Source: Sinomonas terrae (GTDB lineage Bacteria; Actinomycetota; Actinomycetes; Actinomycetales; Micrococcaceae). Taken from it: a DNA stretch of 64,000 nucleotides. A program made the translations under genes and the position numbers. The stretch lies in the NCBI RefSeq assembly GCF_022539255.1, contig NZ_JAKZBV010000001.1, positions 4,030,001 to 4,094,000 of the forward strand. The letters are read 5' to 3'. The notes below the pieces were generated by a model. The model was not told where the DNA came from. It did no database searches and saw only the letters and a list, made by a program, of their open reading frames with translations. Of the stretch, positions 8,399-16,898 are shown in pieces (position 1 is the stretch's first letter; every line of letters begins with the position of its first letter).

Positions 8399-9514
8399 TC
8401 AGCCCTCGAACCGCTCCGGCCGGAACGTCTCCAGCATCGGATGACGCTCGCCCCTCGAGACCTCGTACGAAATCAGCTCGCCAGCGATCAGCGCAAGGGT
8501 CGCACCCGAATGGGTGAAGGCCACGTAGCACCCCGGGACCTTCTCGAGCTCCCCGAACACGGGCTCTCCATCGCCTGGGATCGGCTTGAGGCCGATCTTC
8601 CAGGAGTTGGCCTTGAGACGGGGCGTTCCCTTGAGCAGTCGAGAAGCCTCTCCGAGGAGCTCCTCGACGACCGGCTCGGGGATCGAGTACTGACCTGAAG
8701 CGTCCCGCACGATGTGCTCCTCGTACCAGTCATGGTCGATCGCGATGGTCTGCCCCGGATTCGGCCGGACCGCGGCCCGGGGCGTGTTGAGGACGGCCCG
8801 GACGTCATGGTCGAGCGGCTCGGTCACCACGAGCATCGAGACCGGAGAGGCATTGCCGATGTGCACGCCGAGCGGAGCGACGACGTCCGGCGTGTGAGGA
8901 CCGCAGGCGACGACGACGGCGTCGACTGCGATGGCACCGAAGGCAGGGGTGACGACGGCGGCCGCACGCCCGTCGTCGTCGACCTCGACCCGCGCCGCGC
9001 CCGCGTTGGTCTTCAGGGTCCCCCCTCGCTGCGTGAATTCCACGATGAGGTGCTCGATGAGATGCGGAAGGCTGACCCATCCTTCACCTGGGTTGAAGAC
9101 CGAAGTCTCGGCAAGCGCAGCCGCGTTGAGGCCGGGGGTGAAGGATGCGATTGACTCGGGCCCGACGAGGTGGGAATCGTAGGCGTGCGATACTTCGTAC
9201 TCGTGCCGGGCGACCGCCGAGGCAGCGTCGTTGTCCCAGTACACGCCGCCGCCGAACTGAAGCCACTCTCGGGACGGATCCTGGGCAAAGAGGCTGCGGT
9301 AGCGGTCAATGCCCGCCATGCGCAGCGCATGGTACTCACGGCTCCTTGAGCCGGCGGAGTTGAGCCAGGACAGCGAGCGGCCTGAGGCGCCGGAGGCCAG
9401 TTCGCCTTCGGTGACGAGGGTGACGTCGGCACCGGAGCGGAGCAGGTGGACGGCGGTGGAGACTCCGATGGCGCCGCCGCCGATGACGGCGACGTGACGC
9501 GGGTTCTGATTCAT
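8399..9514 (-). CDS. FAD-dependent oxidoreductase, D-amino acid oxidase (DAO) family
   Basis: A 371-aa flavoprotein with the N-terminal dinucleotide motif VAVIGGGAIGVSTAVHLL, the DAO-type GASGRSLSWLNSAGS segment near residue 42 and the C-terminal FAD contact CYVAFTHSGATLA. The family oxidises amines: glycine, sarcosine, D-amino acids, polyamine adducts, opines or fructosyl amino acids. It is the last gene of the leftward ABC importer/Gfo-Idh operon, so it probably oxidises the imported amine-containing compound. Confidence 0.85.
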   Translation of the reverse strand: MNQNPRHVAVIGGGAIGVSTAVHLLRSGADVTLVTEGELASGASGRSLSWLNSAGSRSREYHALRMAGIDRYRSLFAQDPSREWLQFGGGVYWDNDAASAVARHEYEVSHAYDSHLVGPESIASFTPGLNAAALAETSVFNPGEGWVSLPHLIEHLIVEFTQRGGTLKTNAGAARVEVDDDGRAAAVVTPAFGAIAVDAVVVACGPHTPDVVAPLGVHIGNASPVSMLVVTEPLDHDVRAVLNTPRAAVRPNPGQTIAIDHDWYEEHIVRDASGQYSIPEPVVEELLGEASRLLKGTPRLKANSWKIGLKPIPGDGEPVFGELEKVPGCYVAFTHSGATLALIAGELISYEVSRGERHPMLETFRPERFEG

Positions 9515-9537
9515 GGTTCTTCCTCTGGTGTCGTTTT

Positions 9538-10617
9538 TCAGATGTGTGCGAGCGAGCGGATCGGGGTCGTCGCGTGCAGTTGGCGGATGATCCGCAGGGT
9601 CTCGAGAGCATCGGCAGGCTCGACCGGGACGGGGCTGTCCCGGTGCAGCGCATCGGCCAGAAGGCGGTAGAAGGCGGGGTAGTCGCCGGGCCGAAGGCCG
9701 ACGTCGACGCCGGAACTACCGTCGGAGAGCCTGGCGGGCTGGCGGGTTGGGACGGCGCCGTAGCCGGGCTTGGAGGGGTCGGCGCCTGCAGCGAGGGCCG
9801 GCTCTTGGCCGTCGAGGCCCCACGACGTGAAACCTGCCCGGCTGCCCAGGATGTGGAACCTCGGCCCGAGTGCCGGTGCGAGGCCGTTCATCCAGAGCCG
9901 GCTCACCACCCCGGAGGCGTGCTGCAGTTCCGCGAAGCTGTCCTCGTCCGCGCCGGGGCCGTCGCTGTGCCGCCGGAGGGTTGCCCTCGCCTCCTCGACG
10001 GGGCCGAAGAGCTGGACCGCCTGGTCGATGAGGTGGCTGCCGAGGTCCGTCAGGAGGCCCCCGCCGTCGTCGGCCCGGGCGGCGTCGCGCCAGTTGCCGA
10101 AGCCCTCTGGGCGCCACCATTCGAAGCGGGACTCGAACGTGCGGATCTCGCCAAGCCGCCCCGACCCAACCAGGTCGGCGACCGTCAGGAAGTCCCCGTC
10201 CCACCGCCGGTTCTGGAAGACGGTCAGGAGGACTCCGGCGTCCGCCGCGGCGGCGATCATCGCCTGGGCGTCCTGAACCGAGGGCGCGAAGGGCTTGTCG
10301 ACGACGACGTGGAGTCCGCGTTCGACGGCGGCGAGCGCCTGGTCGCGGTGGAGCGCGGGCGGTGTGCCGAGCACCACGAGGTCGAGTTCGAGAGTGCCGT
10401 CGTCGACAAGCTCGAGAAGCCTTGCGTAGTCCGCCACGATCAAGGCCTCGGGGAAGCGACTGCGTGCGGCTGCGATCCTCGCCGGATTGCCGGTCACGAT
10501 CGCGTCCACAGAGTACGCCGGGTTCGCGCCGAGGAGCGGGCCGTGGAACACACCGCCCGAGACGCCGAAGCCGACGATCACCGTCTTGATGGTGATCCGG
10601 GCATTGCGAAGAACCAT
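9538..10617 (-). CDS. Gfo/Idh/MocA family oxidoreductase
   Basis: A 359-aa NAD(P)-dependent dehydrogenase with Rossmann motif VIVGFGVSGGVFHGP, the family EKP-type catalytic lysine in VVDKPFAPS and DLGSHLIDQAV in the C-terminal domain. ATG at 10617 shares its A with the TGA of the upstream ATPase gene (TGATG overlap), implying translational coupling; the longer reading through the ATPase gene is spurious. Its presence in an amino-acid-type ABC operon resembles rhizopine or opine loci, where MocA-type enzymes dehydrogenate the sugar part. Confidence 0.85.
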   Translation of the reverse strand: MVLRNARITIKTVIVGFGVSGGVFHGPLLGANPAYSVDAIVTGNPARIAAARSRFPEALIVADYARLLELVDDGTLELDLVVLGTPPALHRDQALAAVERGLHVVVDKPFAPSVQDAQAMIAAAADAGVLLTVFQNRRWDGDFLTVADLVGSGRLGEIRTFESRFEWWRPEGFGNWRDAARADDGGGLLTDLGSHLIDQAVQLFGPVEEARATLRRHSDGPGADEDSFAELQHASGVVSRLWMNGLAPALGPRFHILGSRAGFTSWGLDGQEPALAAGADPSKPGYGAVPTRQPARLSDGSSGVDVGLRPGDYPAFYRLLADALHRDSPVPVEPADALETLRIIRQLHATTPIRSLAHI

Positions 10618-11447
10618 CACAGCACCTCGGAGAGGAAGCGCTGGAGGCGGGTCGACTGCGGACGGTCGAAGATGTCCTCTGGGGTGCCGGTCTCGACGAT
10701 CTGGCCCTCGTCCATGAACACGACCTGATTGGCAGCGCGTCGGGCGAAGCCCATCTCGTGGGTGACCACGACCATCGTCATGCCGCGCCCGCTGAGGCTC
10801 GCCATGAGGTTGAGCACCCCGTTGACGAGTTCGGGATCGAGCGCAGAGGTCGCCTCGTCGAAGAGCATGACCTGCGGTTCCATCGCGAGGGCGCGTGCGA
10901 TAGCGACACGCTGCTGCTGGCCCCCGGAGAGGTCTCGGGGCTTGTGGTCGGCGCGCTCCCGCAGGCCGACCTCGGCAAGCCGGGCTCGGGCGAGCTCGAA
11001 CGCCGTCTTCTTCGGGAGCCGCTTGACCTTCCACGGGGAGAGGGCCACGTTCTCGAGTGCCGTGTGGTCGGGGAAGAGGTTGAAGTGCTGGAAGACCATT
11101 CCGATCTTGCGGCGAAGCTGGTCCGGGTGCTTCCCGAGGGTCGAGGCACCGTCGAGGATGACGTCCCCCGACTTCGGCTCGTGCAGCCGGTTGATGCCGC
11201 GCAGAAGGGTTGACTTGCCCGAGCCAGAAGGCCCGATGATGCAGGTGGTTGTCCCGGGGTCGACGCGCAGGCTGATATCCCGGACGACCTCGACATCGCC
11301 GTAGGCGAGAGTGAGGTCCTTGAGTTCGAGCCCGGCCCCCGTGTAGGCAGGCGCCGGGGCAGTCGTTGTGGCCGCGGCTGATGGTGATGATTCAGTGTGC
11401 ATGGTTCTGTCCCTGGTCCGTCGACGGGTCTCCGTGGGGGTGGTCAT
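10617..11447 (-). CDS. Amino acid ABC transporter ATP-binding protein (PAAT family)
   Basis: A 276-aa ATPase with Walker A GPSGSGKST, Q-loop FQHFNLFPD, signature LSGGQQQR, Walker B VMLFDEATSALD and the H-loop VVTHEMGFAR, all typical of polar amino acid importers (GlnQ/HisP). Start ATG at 11447 follows the permease stop by two bases with GGAG upstream. An ATG at 11402 would remove a low-complexity Thr/Ala-rich leader and is an alternative. It overlaps the Gfo/Idh gene downstream. Confidence 0.92.
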   Translation of the reverse strand: MTTPTETRRRTRDRTMHTESSPSAAATTTAPAPAYTGAGLELKDLTLAYGDVEVVRDISLRVDPGTTTCIIGPSGSGKSTLLRGINRLHEPKSGDVILDGASTLGKHPDQLRRKIGMVFQHFNLFPDHTALENVALSPWKVKRLPKKTAFELARARLAEVGLRERADHKPRDLSGGQQQRVAIARALAMEPQVMLFDEATSALDPELVNGVLNLMASLSGRGMTMVVVTHEMGFARRAANQVVFMDEGQIVETGTPEDIFDRPQSTRLQRFLSEVL

Positions 11448-11449
11448 GG

Positions 11450-12232
11450 TCAGGTGTTCTCCGCGACTGTGCGGACCGGGTCGAGCTCTGCGACCTCGCG
11501 GAGCCCGGATACCGGCGGAGCGGCCTTTCGGCGTCCTGTGCGGAACCGCTGGTCGAAGTAGTTGACGAGGTGCGTGAGAGGGACGGTGATGACGAGGTAG
11601 AACAGGCCCGCGAGGACAAGCGGCGAGAGGTTCCCGCTCAGGACGGCGGCGTCCTGGCCGACGCGGAAGAGCTCGCGCTCTGAGACGAGCAGGCCGAGGA
11701 AGTAGACCAGGCTCGAATCCTTCACGATCGCGATGAACTGGTTCACGAGCGCCGGGAGAACGCGCCGAATTCCCTGCGGAATGACGACGAGGCGCATCGC
11801 CCGACCGTAGCCCATCCCGAGGGCGCGGCAGGCCTCGAGCTGGCCTCGGTCCACGGCTTGGATGCCGGCTCGGAAGATCTCCCCGATGTAGGCGCTTGAG
11901 ATCAGGCTCAGCGCGATGATCCCGAGGGGATAGGGGCTCGGGCCGAAGATCTGCTGGCTCAGCCGGGCGAACCCCTGGCCGATCAACAGGATCGTGAGGA
12001 TGGCCGGGAGGCCACGGAAGAGGTCTGTGTAGATCCGGGCCGGCCACCGCAGCCAGCCGACAGGGGAGATGCCCATGAGGGCCACGACCATGCCGACCAC
12101 ACAGCCAATCACCGTCGCGGAGACCGAGATGACGAGGGTGTTCTTGAGTCCGACCTGCAGCAGCTGAGGCAGGACGTCTCCCATCGCTTGGAAGTCGAAG
12201 AAGGTCTTGAGGAGGTTGTCGAGCTGATCCAT
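11450..12232 (-). CDS. Amino acid ABC transporter permease (HisM/GlnP type)
   Basis: A 260-aa inner-membrane protein with about five membrane segments and the EAA loop (EACRALGMGYGRAMRLVVIPQGIRR) of the polar amino acid uptake family. The family tail ends in ALVNQFIAIVKDSSLVYFLG. ATG at 12232 lies 19 bp downstream of the binding-protein gene. There is only one permease gene, so it presumably works as a homodimer with the ATPase downstream. Confidence 0.9.
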   Translation of the reverse strand: MDQLDNLLKTFFDFQAMGDVLPQLLQVGLKNTLVISVSATVIGCVVGMVVALMGISPVGWLRWPARIYTDLFRGLPAILTILLIGQGFARLSQQIFGPSPYPLGIIALSLISSAYIGEIFRAGIQAVDRGQLEACRALGMGYGRAMRLVVIPQGIRRVLPALVNQFIAIVKDSSLVYFLGLLVSERELFRVGQDAAVLSGNLSPLVLAGLFYLVITVPLTHLVNYFDQRFRTGRRKAAPPVSGLREVAELDPVRTVAENT

Positions 12233-12251
12233 CGTGATGCCTTCCGCGTGC

Positions 12252-13082
12252 TTACTGGTCGGAGGCCGGCAGGTACTGCTTCGGCATGGGCGAGCCCGGG
12301 AACCACTTCTGGTAGAGGCGCTTCCACGTGCCGTCTGCCATCGCAGCCTTGAGCGCCTTGTTGATTGCATCCTTGAGCGCGGGCTTGTTCTTGGCGATGG
12401 CGAAACCCGCGGGCGCGTCGAACGAGGGGATGTCCACGGCGTCCTTGAGGCCGAACTTCGAGACGTAGTCCTTGGCGGCCTCGTAGTCGAGGAAGTGCGC
12501 GTCGATCGTGCCGGAGTTGAGCGCCGCCACCGCGGAATTGTTGTCGGGGAACCGGACGAGGTTGGCTTCGGGGAAGTTCTTCATCGCGTACGTCTCCTGC
12601 AGCGTGCCCTGCACGACGCCGAGACGCTTGCCCTTGAGGCTGTCCGTGTTCGTGACCGACGACATCTTTGCCGTGAGGACCGTCAAGTAGCCGGCGAGGT
12701 AGCCGTCGGAGAAGTCGACGGTCTGCTGGCGTTGGGGCGTGATGCCGATTGCGGCTGCTCCCACGTCGAACTGGCCGTTCGCCACTGCGGGGAGGATCGC
12801 CGAGAAGTCCTGCCCGGTGAAGACTACGTCGTTGATGCCCATGCGGTGCGCGACGTCGGTGAAGAGCTCAACGTCGAACCCGGTGAACTTCCCCGAGGCG
12901 TCGGTGAACGTGTAGGGCTTTGAATCCCCGACGCTCGCCACCCTGAACTGCCCCGGAGTGATCAGGCCATAGGGGTTGCCGGCAGAAGCGGTCGACGACG
13001 CGCTGCTCGCCCCGCCGCACGCGGTCAACGAGAGGGCCAGTGCTGCGGCCGCCGCGAGCGCCGCTGTCTTGATGCTTTTCAT
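12252..13082 (-). CDS. Amino acid ABC transporter substrate-binding lipoprotein
   Basis: A 276-aa SBP_bac_3-type binding protein. A short signal peptide with lipobox LTAC (Cys22) shows a membrane-anchored lipoprotein. The fold signature GKFTGFDVELFTDVAHRMG and the DFSDGYLAGYLTVL segment are present. First gene of the operon, transcribed from a promoter region holding two LacI-type operators, which is unusual for an amino-acid-type importer and points to a sugar-containing or opine-like ligand. Confidence 0.9.
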   Translation of the reverse strand: MKSIKTAALAAAAALALSLTACGGASSASSTASAGNPYGLITPGQFRVASVGDSKPYTFTDASGKFTGFDVELFTDVAHRMGINDVVFTGQDFSAILPAVANGQFDVGAAAIGITPQRQQTVDFSDGYLAGYLTVLTAKMSSVTNTDSLKGKRLGVVQGTLQETYAMKNFPEANLVRFPDNNSAVAALNSGTIDAHFLDYEAAKDYVSKFGLKDAVDIPSFDAPAGFAIAKNKPALKDAINKALKAAMADGTWKRLYQKWFPGSPMPKQYLPASDQ

Positions 13083-13105
13083 GAAGGTCGGTCCGTTTCT
13101 CTTTG

Positions 13106-13143
13106 TGAGACCGGTCTCAGTAGGTCAGTTGAGACCGGTCTCT
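13106..13143. promoter_or_regulatory. Paired LacI operators GAGACCGGTCTC
   Basis: The perfect 12-bp palindrome GAGACCGGTCTC occurs at 13107-13118 and 13131-13142, centres 24 bp apart, in the divergent spacer between the ABC operon and a LacI gene. The central CCGG and two-fold symmetry match the usual LacI-family operator form. Confidence 0.85.
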
Positions 13144-13215
13144 GTTTGCGGGATGATGTGACTGTACTTACGTCACGGTGTGGCGTCAATCTCTTTTCTC
13201 GGATCGGATGGGCAG

Positions 13216-14304
13216 ATGACGAAGCGCGAGCCGCCAACCAAGGAGGCCACGGTTGCCGATGTGGCGCGCGCGGCCGGGGTGTCCAAGGCCCAAGCCGCGC
13301 GGGCGCTCGGCGGCTACGGGGCGGTCAGCGAGCAAGTTCTCTCCCTCGTGGTAGCGGCTGCGGAGCAGCTCGGCTACCGGCCGAACCAGCTCGCGAAGAG
13401 CATGAACACTGGCCGCTCGAACTCGATCGGGGTCGTCGTGGGAGACATCGAGAATGCCCACTTCGGCCTCGCACTCCGCGGAATCTCTGACGAGGTCCGC
13501 GGCGCCGGCTACACGGTCGTCCTCGTGAACACGGACGAGGACTTGGCAGCCGAGGCCGCCGCGGTTCAGGAGCTGCTCCAACAGCGCGTCGCCGGCCTCA
13601 TCGTCGCCCCCTGCTCGAGCACCGAGACCTCCCATCTTGAAGCTGCGCAGGCCGGCGGCCGCGCCGTCGTCCTCTTTGACCGCGGTATCCATGACCTGGC
13701 CCTCGACACGGTCCGTGTCGACTTCGAGCATGCGGCCCTCCGGGTCGGGCGGCTCCTCCTCGACGCGGGCCACCGCCGCATCGGGTACGTATCAAGCCAG
13801 CGCGCGCGGGCCGCCTACGCCCATGGGATGGACCTGGGCTTATCCCCCGTCGCCGACCGCGTGGAGGGGATCGAACGGGCCTTCAGGGAGGCAGGCGCGG
13901 AGTGGGACCCGGCACTCGTGAAGCTCAACGCCACCTCGGACGATGCCCTCGCCAGCGCGTGCGCAGAGCTGCTCGATCGCCCAGACCCTGCGACCGCCGT
14001 CGTCTGTTCGGACAGCCTCATCGCCCTCGGCGTGCTCGGACAGATCAAGCGCCGAGGGCTCCGCATCCCGGACGACATCTCTGTTGTGGCCTACGACGAT
14101 TTCCCTTGGACCGAGCTCATTGAACCGCCCCTCACGGTCGTGGCTCAGCCGGTCTATGACATGGGGCGCGAGGCGGCGCGCGCACTTCTGCGCAGACTCG
14201 GCCACCGAGTCCCCGCGGAACAGCTGCCGCTCAGAGCCAACCTCATCGAGCGAGCCTCGGTCGGCGCACCGTCACCCGCTGCTGACAGAATCCCCCAAAG
14301 CTGA
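13216..14304 (+). CDS. LacI-family transcriptional regulator
   Basis: A 362-aa regulator with N-terminal HTH (ATVADVARAAGVSKAQAARAL), hinge helix (PNQLAKSMNTG) and a periplasmic-binding-like effector domain (SIGVVVGDIENAHF; DDFPWTELIEPPLTVVAQP). The recognition helix has AQAARAL in place of the commoner ATVSRVL, so its operator may be atypical. ATG 13216 gives the standard N-terminus; an earlier TTG-type start adds 12 unsupported residues. It is divergent from the amino-acid-type ABC operon, with two GAGACCGGTCTC sites between them, and is followed by an aldehyde dehydrogenase gene. Confidence 0.9.
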   Translation: MTKREPPTKEATVADVARAAGVSKAQAARALGGYGAVSEQVLSLVVAAAEQLGYRPNQLAKSMNTGRSNSIGVVVGDIENAHFGLALRGISDEVRGAGYTVVLVNTDEDLAAEAAAVQELLQQRVAGLIVAPCSSTETSHLEAAQAGGRAVVLFDRGIHDLALDTVRVDFEHAALRVGRLLLDAGHRRIGYVSSQRARAAYAHGMDLGLSPVADRVEGIERAFREAGAEWDPALVKLNATSDDALASACAELLDRPDPATAVVCSDSLIALGVLGQIKRRGLRIPDDISVVAYDDFPWTELIEPPLTVVAQPVYDMGREAARALLRRLGHRVPAEQLPLRANLIERASVGAPSPAADRIPQS

Positions 14305-14348
14305 TAGATCGTAGAGCAACGACGCCACGACCCACGAGGAGCGAGCCC

Positions 14349-15749
14349 GTGACCACGAACAGCAACGCAGCTGAGCCCGGCTATCGAGTCCTGAATCCGG
14401 CGACGGGTGAGCTGGTCGAGTCCTTTCCGACCGCGTCCGACGACGAGGTCGAGGCCGCGCTCGCCGCGGCCACGGCGGCGTACCAGACCTGGCGCGACGT
14501 CCCGATCGAAGAGCGCGGGAAGGTCCTGGCCCGGGCCGCGGACCTGTTCGCGGAACGCGCCGAGGACCTCGCCCGCATCATCACCACAGAGATGGGCAAG
14601 CCCCTCTCGCAAGCCAAGGCCGAAGCCGAGTTCGCGGCCGACATCTTCCGCTACTTCGCCACGGAAGGCCCCCACCTGGCCGCAGACCAGGAGATCAAGA
14701 CCCTCTCCGGCGGCCGCGCCCGCATCCAGAAGCTCCCCATCGGCCCCCTCCTGGGCATCATGCCCTGGAACTACCCCTACTACCAGGTCGCCCGGTTCGC
14801 TGCCCCCAACCTCATGCTCGGCAACACCATCATCCTCAAGCACGCCGAAACCTGCCCCCGCTCCGCCCTCGCCATCCATGACCTCCTCAGAGACGCCGGC
14901 GTCCCCGAAGGCGCCTACACCAACCTCTTCGCCAGCCACGCCCAGGTCGCCACCGTCATCGCCGACCCCCGCATCCAGGGCGTCTCCCTCACCGGTTCAG
15001 AACGCGCCGGGGCAATCATCGGCGAACTCGCGGGCAAGAACCTCAAGAAAGCCGTCCTCGAACTCGGCGGCTCCGACCCCTTCGTCGTCCTCGACGCCCA
15101 GGACCCCCGGGAAATCGCCGACACCGCCTGGGAGACCCGCATGGAGAACACCGGCCAGGCCTGCAACTCCAACAAGCGCATGATCGTGGCCGAACCCCTC
15201 TTCGAGGATTTCGTCGCCCAGCTCACCGCCCGCGCCCAGAACCTCGCACCCGGGGACCCCGCCAACGAGGAAGAAGGCACCTACGCCCCGCTCTCCTCCC
15301 GAGCCGCCGCCGAGACCCTCGCCGAGCAGGTCCGCGACGCGGTGGAGAAGGGCGCGACCCTGCACGCCGGCGGTCACCTCGCCCAGGACGGCACCGCCTA
15401 CTACTCCCCCACGGTCCTCACCGGCATCACCCCTGCCATGCGCGCCTACCATGAAGAGCTCTTCGGCCCCGTCGCGGTCGTCTACAAAGCCGCCGACGAC
15501 GACGAAGCCCTGCGCCTCGCCAACGACACCCCCTACGGCCTCGGCGGCGCCGTCTTCTCCACCGACCCCGACCGCGCGACCCGCCTCGCCCAACGACTCG
15601 ACGTCGGCATGGCAAACGTCAATACCCCAGCCGGAGAGGGCCCCGAGATCCCCTTCGGCGGCGTCAAGCGCTCCGGCTTCGGCCGCGAACTCGGCCCCCT
15701 CGGCATGGAGGAATTCGTCAACAAACGCCTCCTCTACACCGCCGACTAA
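14349..15749 (+). CDS. NAD(P)-dependent aldehyde dehydrogenase, succinate-semialdehyde dehydrogenase type
   Basis: A 466-aa ALDH with catalytic Cys in GQACNSNKR, general-base Glu in VLELGGSDPF, the MPWNYPYYQV segment and a C-terminal NTPAGEGPEIPFGGVKRSGFGRE. Closest family by motif is GabD/Sad succinate-semialdehyde dehydrogenase. GTG at 14349 follows GAGGAG. It lies 44 bp after the LacI gene and may oxidise the aldehyde released by the DAO flavoenzyme across the spacer. Its third positions are very C-rich compared with the LacI gene. Confidence 0.88.
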   Translation: MTTNSNAAEPGYRVLNPATGELVESFPTASDDEVEAALAAATAAYQTWRDVPIEERGKVLARAADLFAERAEDLARIITTEMGKPLSQAKAEAEFAADIFRYFATEGPHLAADQEIKTLSGGRARIQKLPIGPLLGIMPWNYPYYQVARFAAPNLMLGNTIILKHAETCPRSALAIHDLLRDAGVPEGAYTNLFASHAQVATVIADPRIQGVSLTGSERAGAIIGELAGKNLKKAVLELGGSDPFVVLDAQDPREIADTAWETRMENTGQACNSNKRMIVAEPLFEDFVAQLTARAQNLAPGDPANEEEGTYAPLSSRAAAETLAEQVRDAVEKGATLHAGGHLAQDGTAYYSPTVLTGITPAMRAYHEELFGPVAVVYKAADDDEALRLANDTPYGLGGAVFSTDPDRATRLAQRLDVGMANVNTPAGEGPEIPFGGVKRSGFGRELGPLGMEEFVNKRLLYTAD

Positions 15750-15854
15750 AGGGTGCCCTGCCAACTGGAGTGGCCAGCTGGGGTGGCCGATGGTCGGCGC
15801 ACGACGACGGCACGTATCGGGGAAGGGGCTCCGCCGGGAAGGAGGGGGTTGCCC

Positions 15855-15952
15855 CCGGCGGACCTGAGGCCAACCGGCGGACCTGAAGCTAATCGGCGGA
15901 AATCAGCCGAACCCGCGAGAAGCTCGCCCTAACCGCCGGAAGTCAGCCCGAA
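15855..15952. repeat. Degenerate 19-21 bp tandem repeat
   Basis: Five imperfect copies start at 15855, 15874, 15893, 15912 and 15933. The first two read CCGGCGGACCTGA followed by RGCYAA; later copies diverge. The block fills the convergent spacer after the aldehyde dehydrogenase; the remaining spacer sequence holds nothing I recognise. Confidence 0.6.
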
Positions 15953-15956
15953 AGCC

Positions 15957-16355
15957 TCACCGAGCGAGCCCTGCCCAACCCAGCGCCTCGCGCTGCCCTC
16001 TGGGAAGCGATGCGACGACGAGATCGTACGAGTCCTCGACCATGTCCCGGACCGCTTCGTCGCCCAGATCACCGTCGAGCCTCACGCTGTTCCAGTGCTT
16101 CTTGTTCATATGCCACGCCCCCGTGATCTCGGGATGCACGGCCCGCAGCTGGATGGCGAGGGCAGGCTCGCACTTGAGCGAGATCGAGAGCGGCTCGGCG
16201 TCGGCCCGCATCGCGGCGAACATCTTGCCCTCGACGGCGGAGCCCGCCGAGGCCGGCGAGCGCACCTTGTACACAGCGATCTCCGGGCCGAACGGGTAGT
16301 CCTCGTACGCCCCTGGGAACGACAGGCAGAGCCCTCTCACAGCTTCGGCGTCCAT
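15957..16355 (-). CDS. MmcQ/YjbR family DNA-binding-fold protein
   Basis: A 132-aa protein with the family pattern LSFPGAYEDYPFGPEIAVYKV at the N-terminus and GAWHMNKKHWNSVRLDGDL in the middle, typical of the CyaY-like YjbR fold. The molecular function of this family is poorly defined. It ends next to a short degenerate repeat block and is followed on the same strand by nothing obviously related. Confidence 0.85.
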   Translation of the reverse strand: MDAEAVRGLCLSFPGAYEDYPFGPEIAVYKVRSPASAGSAVEGKMFAAMRADAEPLSISLKCEPALAIQLRAVHPEITGAWHMNKKHWNSVRLDGDLGDEAVRDMVEDSYDLVVASLPRGQREALGWAGLAR

Positions 16356-16373
16356 TGCCCCAGCGTAGCGGCG

Positions 16374-16811
16374 TCAGGCGCGATGACCGCGGGTCCGGCG
16401 CCAGACTTCCTGGGCGGGGCAGGCATTCATGACGACGTCGAGCCCGGCGGCCTTCGCGCGCGCGGCGGCGGCCTCATCGATCACCCCGAGTTGGAGCCAC
16501 ACTGCTTTGGCCCCCACGGCGATCGCCTGATCGACAACGTCCCCGACGCGCTGTGAGTTCACAAAGCAGTCGACGACGTCGATCGGCTGCAGTTCCGCGG
16601 GGATGTCGGCGAGCTTCGCGTAGCCCTTCTCACCGTGGACTTCCTCGCCGCGGAGGTTCACGGGGATGATCTGCTGGCCGAGGTCATCGCGAAGGAACTC
16701 GGCTACCGAGTAGGCCGCGCGCCATTGGTTCTGGGTGAGTCCGACGACGGCCCAACGGCCGGGCGTATCCATGAGGCGTTCGATGACGGCGGGATCGTTG
16801 ACATGTCCCAT
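16374..16811 (-). CDS. CoA-binding domain protein (YccU type)
   Basis: A 145-aa Rossmann-fold protein of the succinyl-CoA-synthetase-like CoA_binding family: WAVVGLTQNQWRAAYSV nucleotide loop, PVNLRG, DVVDCFVNSQRVGDVVDQAI and the C-terminal GLDVVMNACPAQE. Size and motifs match stand-alone YccU proteins of unknown role. It lies 18 bp upstream of the YjbR gene. Confidence 0.88.
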   Translation of the reverse strand: MGHVNDPAVIERLMDTPGRWAVVGLTQNQWRAAYSVAEFLRDDLGQQIIPVNLRGEEVHGEKGYAKLADIPAELQPIDVVDCFVNSQRVGDVVDQAIAVGAKAVWLQLGVIDEAAAARAKAAGLDVVMNACPAQEVWRRTRGHRA

Positions 16812-16834
16812 AAACCCACTCTACGCCGGTACGC

Positions 16835-16872
16835 CGACGGCGGCGTGGCCGCTGGGAGCCACACCGCCGTCG
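16835..16872 (-). terminator. Hairpin after the MFS gene
   Basis: CGACGGCGGCGTGG (16835-16848) pairs with 16859-16872 with one G-T wobble, giving a 14-bp stem and 10-nt loop just after the leftward MFS gene. No U tract is visible. Confidence 0.5.
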
Positions 16873-16898
16873 ATGGGAACTGCTGCTGAAGCCTCTTG

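Noticed and set aside
10618..11034. Upstream extension of the Gfo/Idh frame (9538-10617)
   Set aside because: It overlaps the ATPase gene in another frame; ATG 10617 with the TGATG overlap is the natural start.
11448..12047. Upstream extension of the ABC ATPase frame through the permease gene
   Set aside because: It reads the permease in a wrong frame; the ATPase domain begins after ATG 11447.
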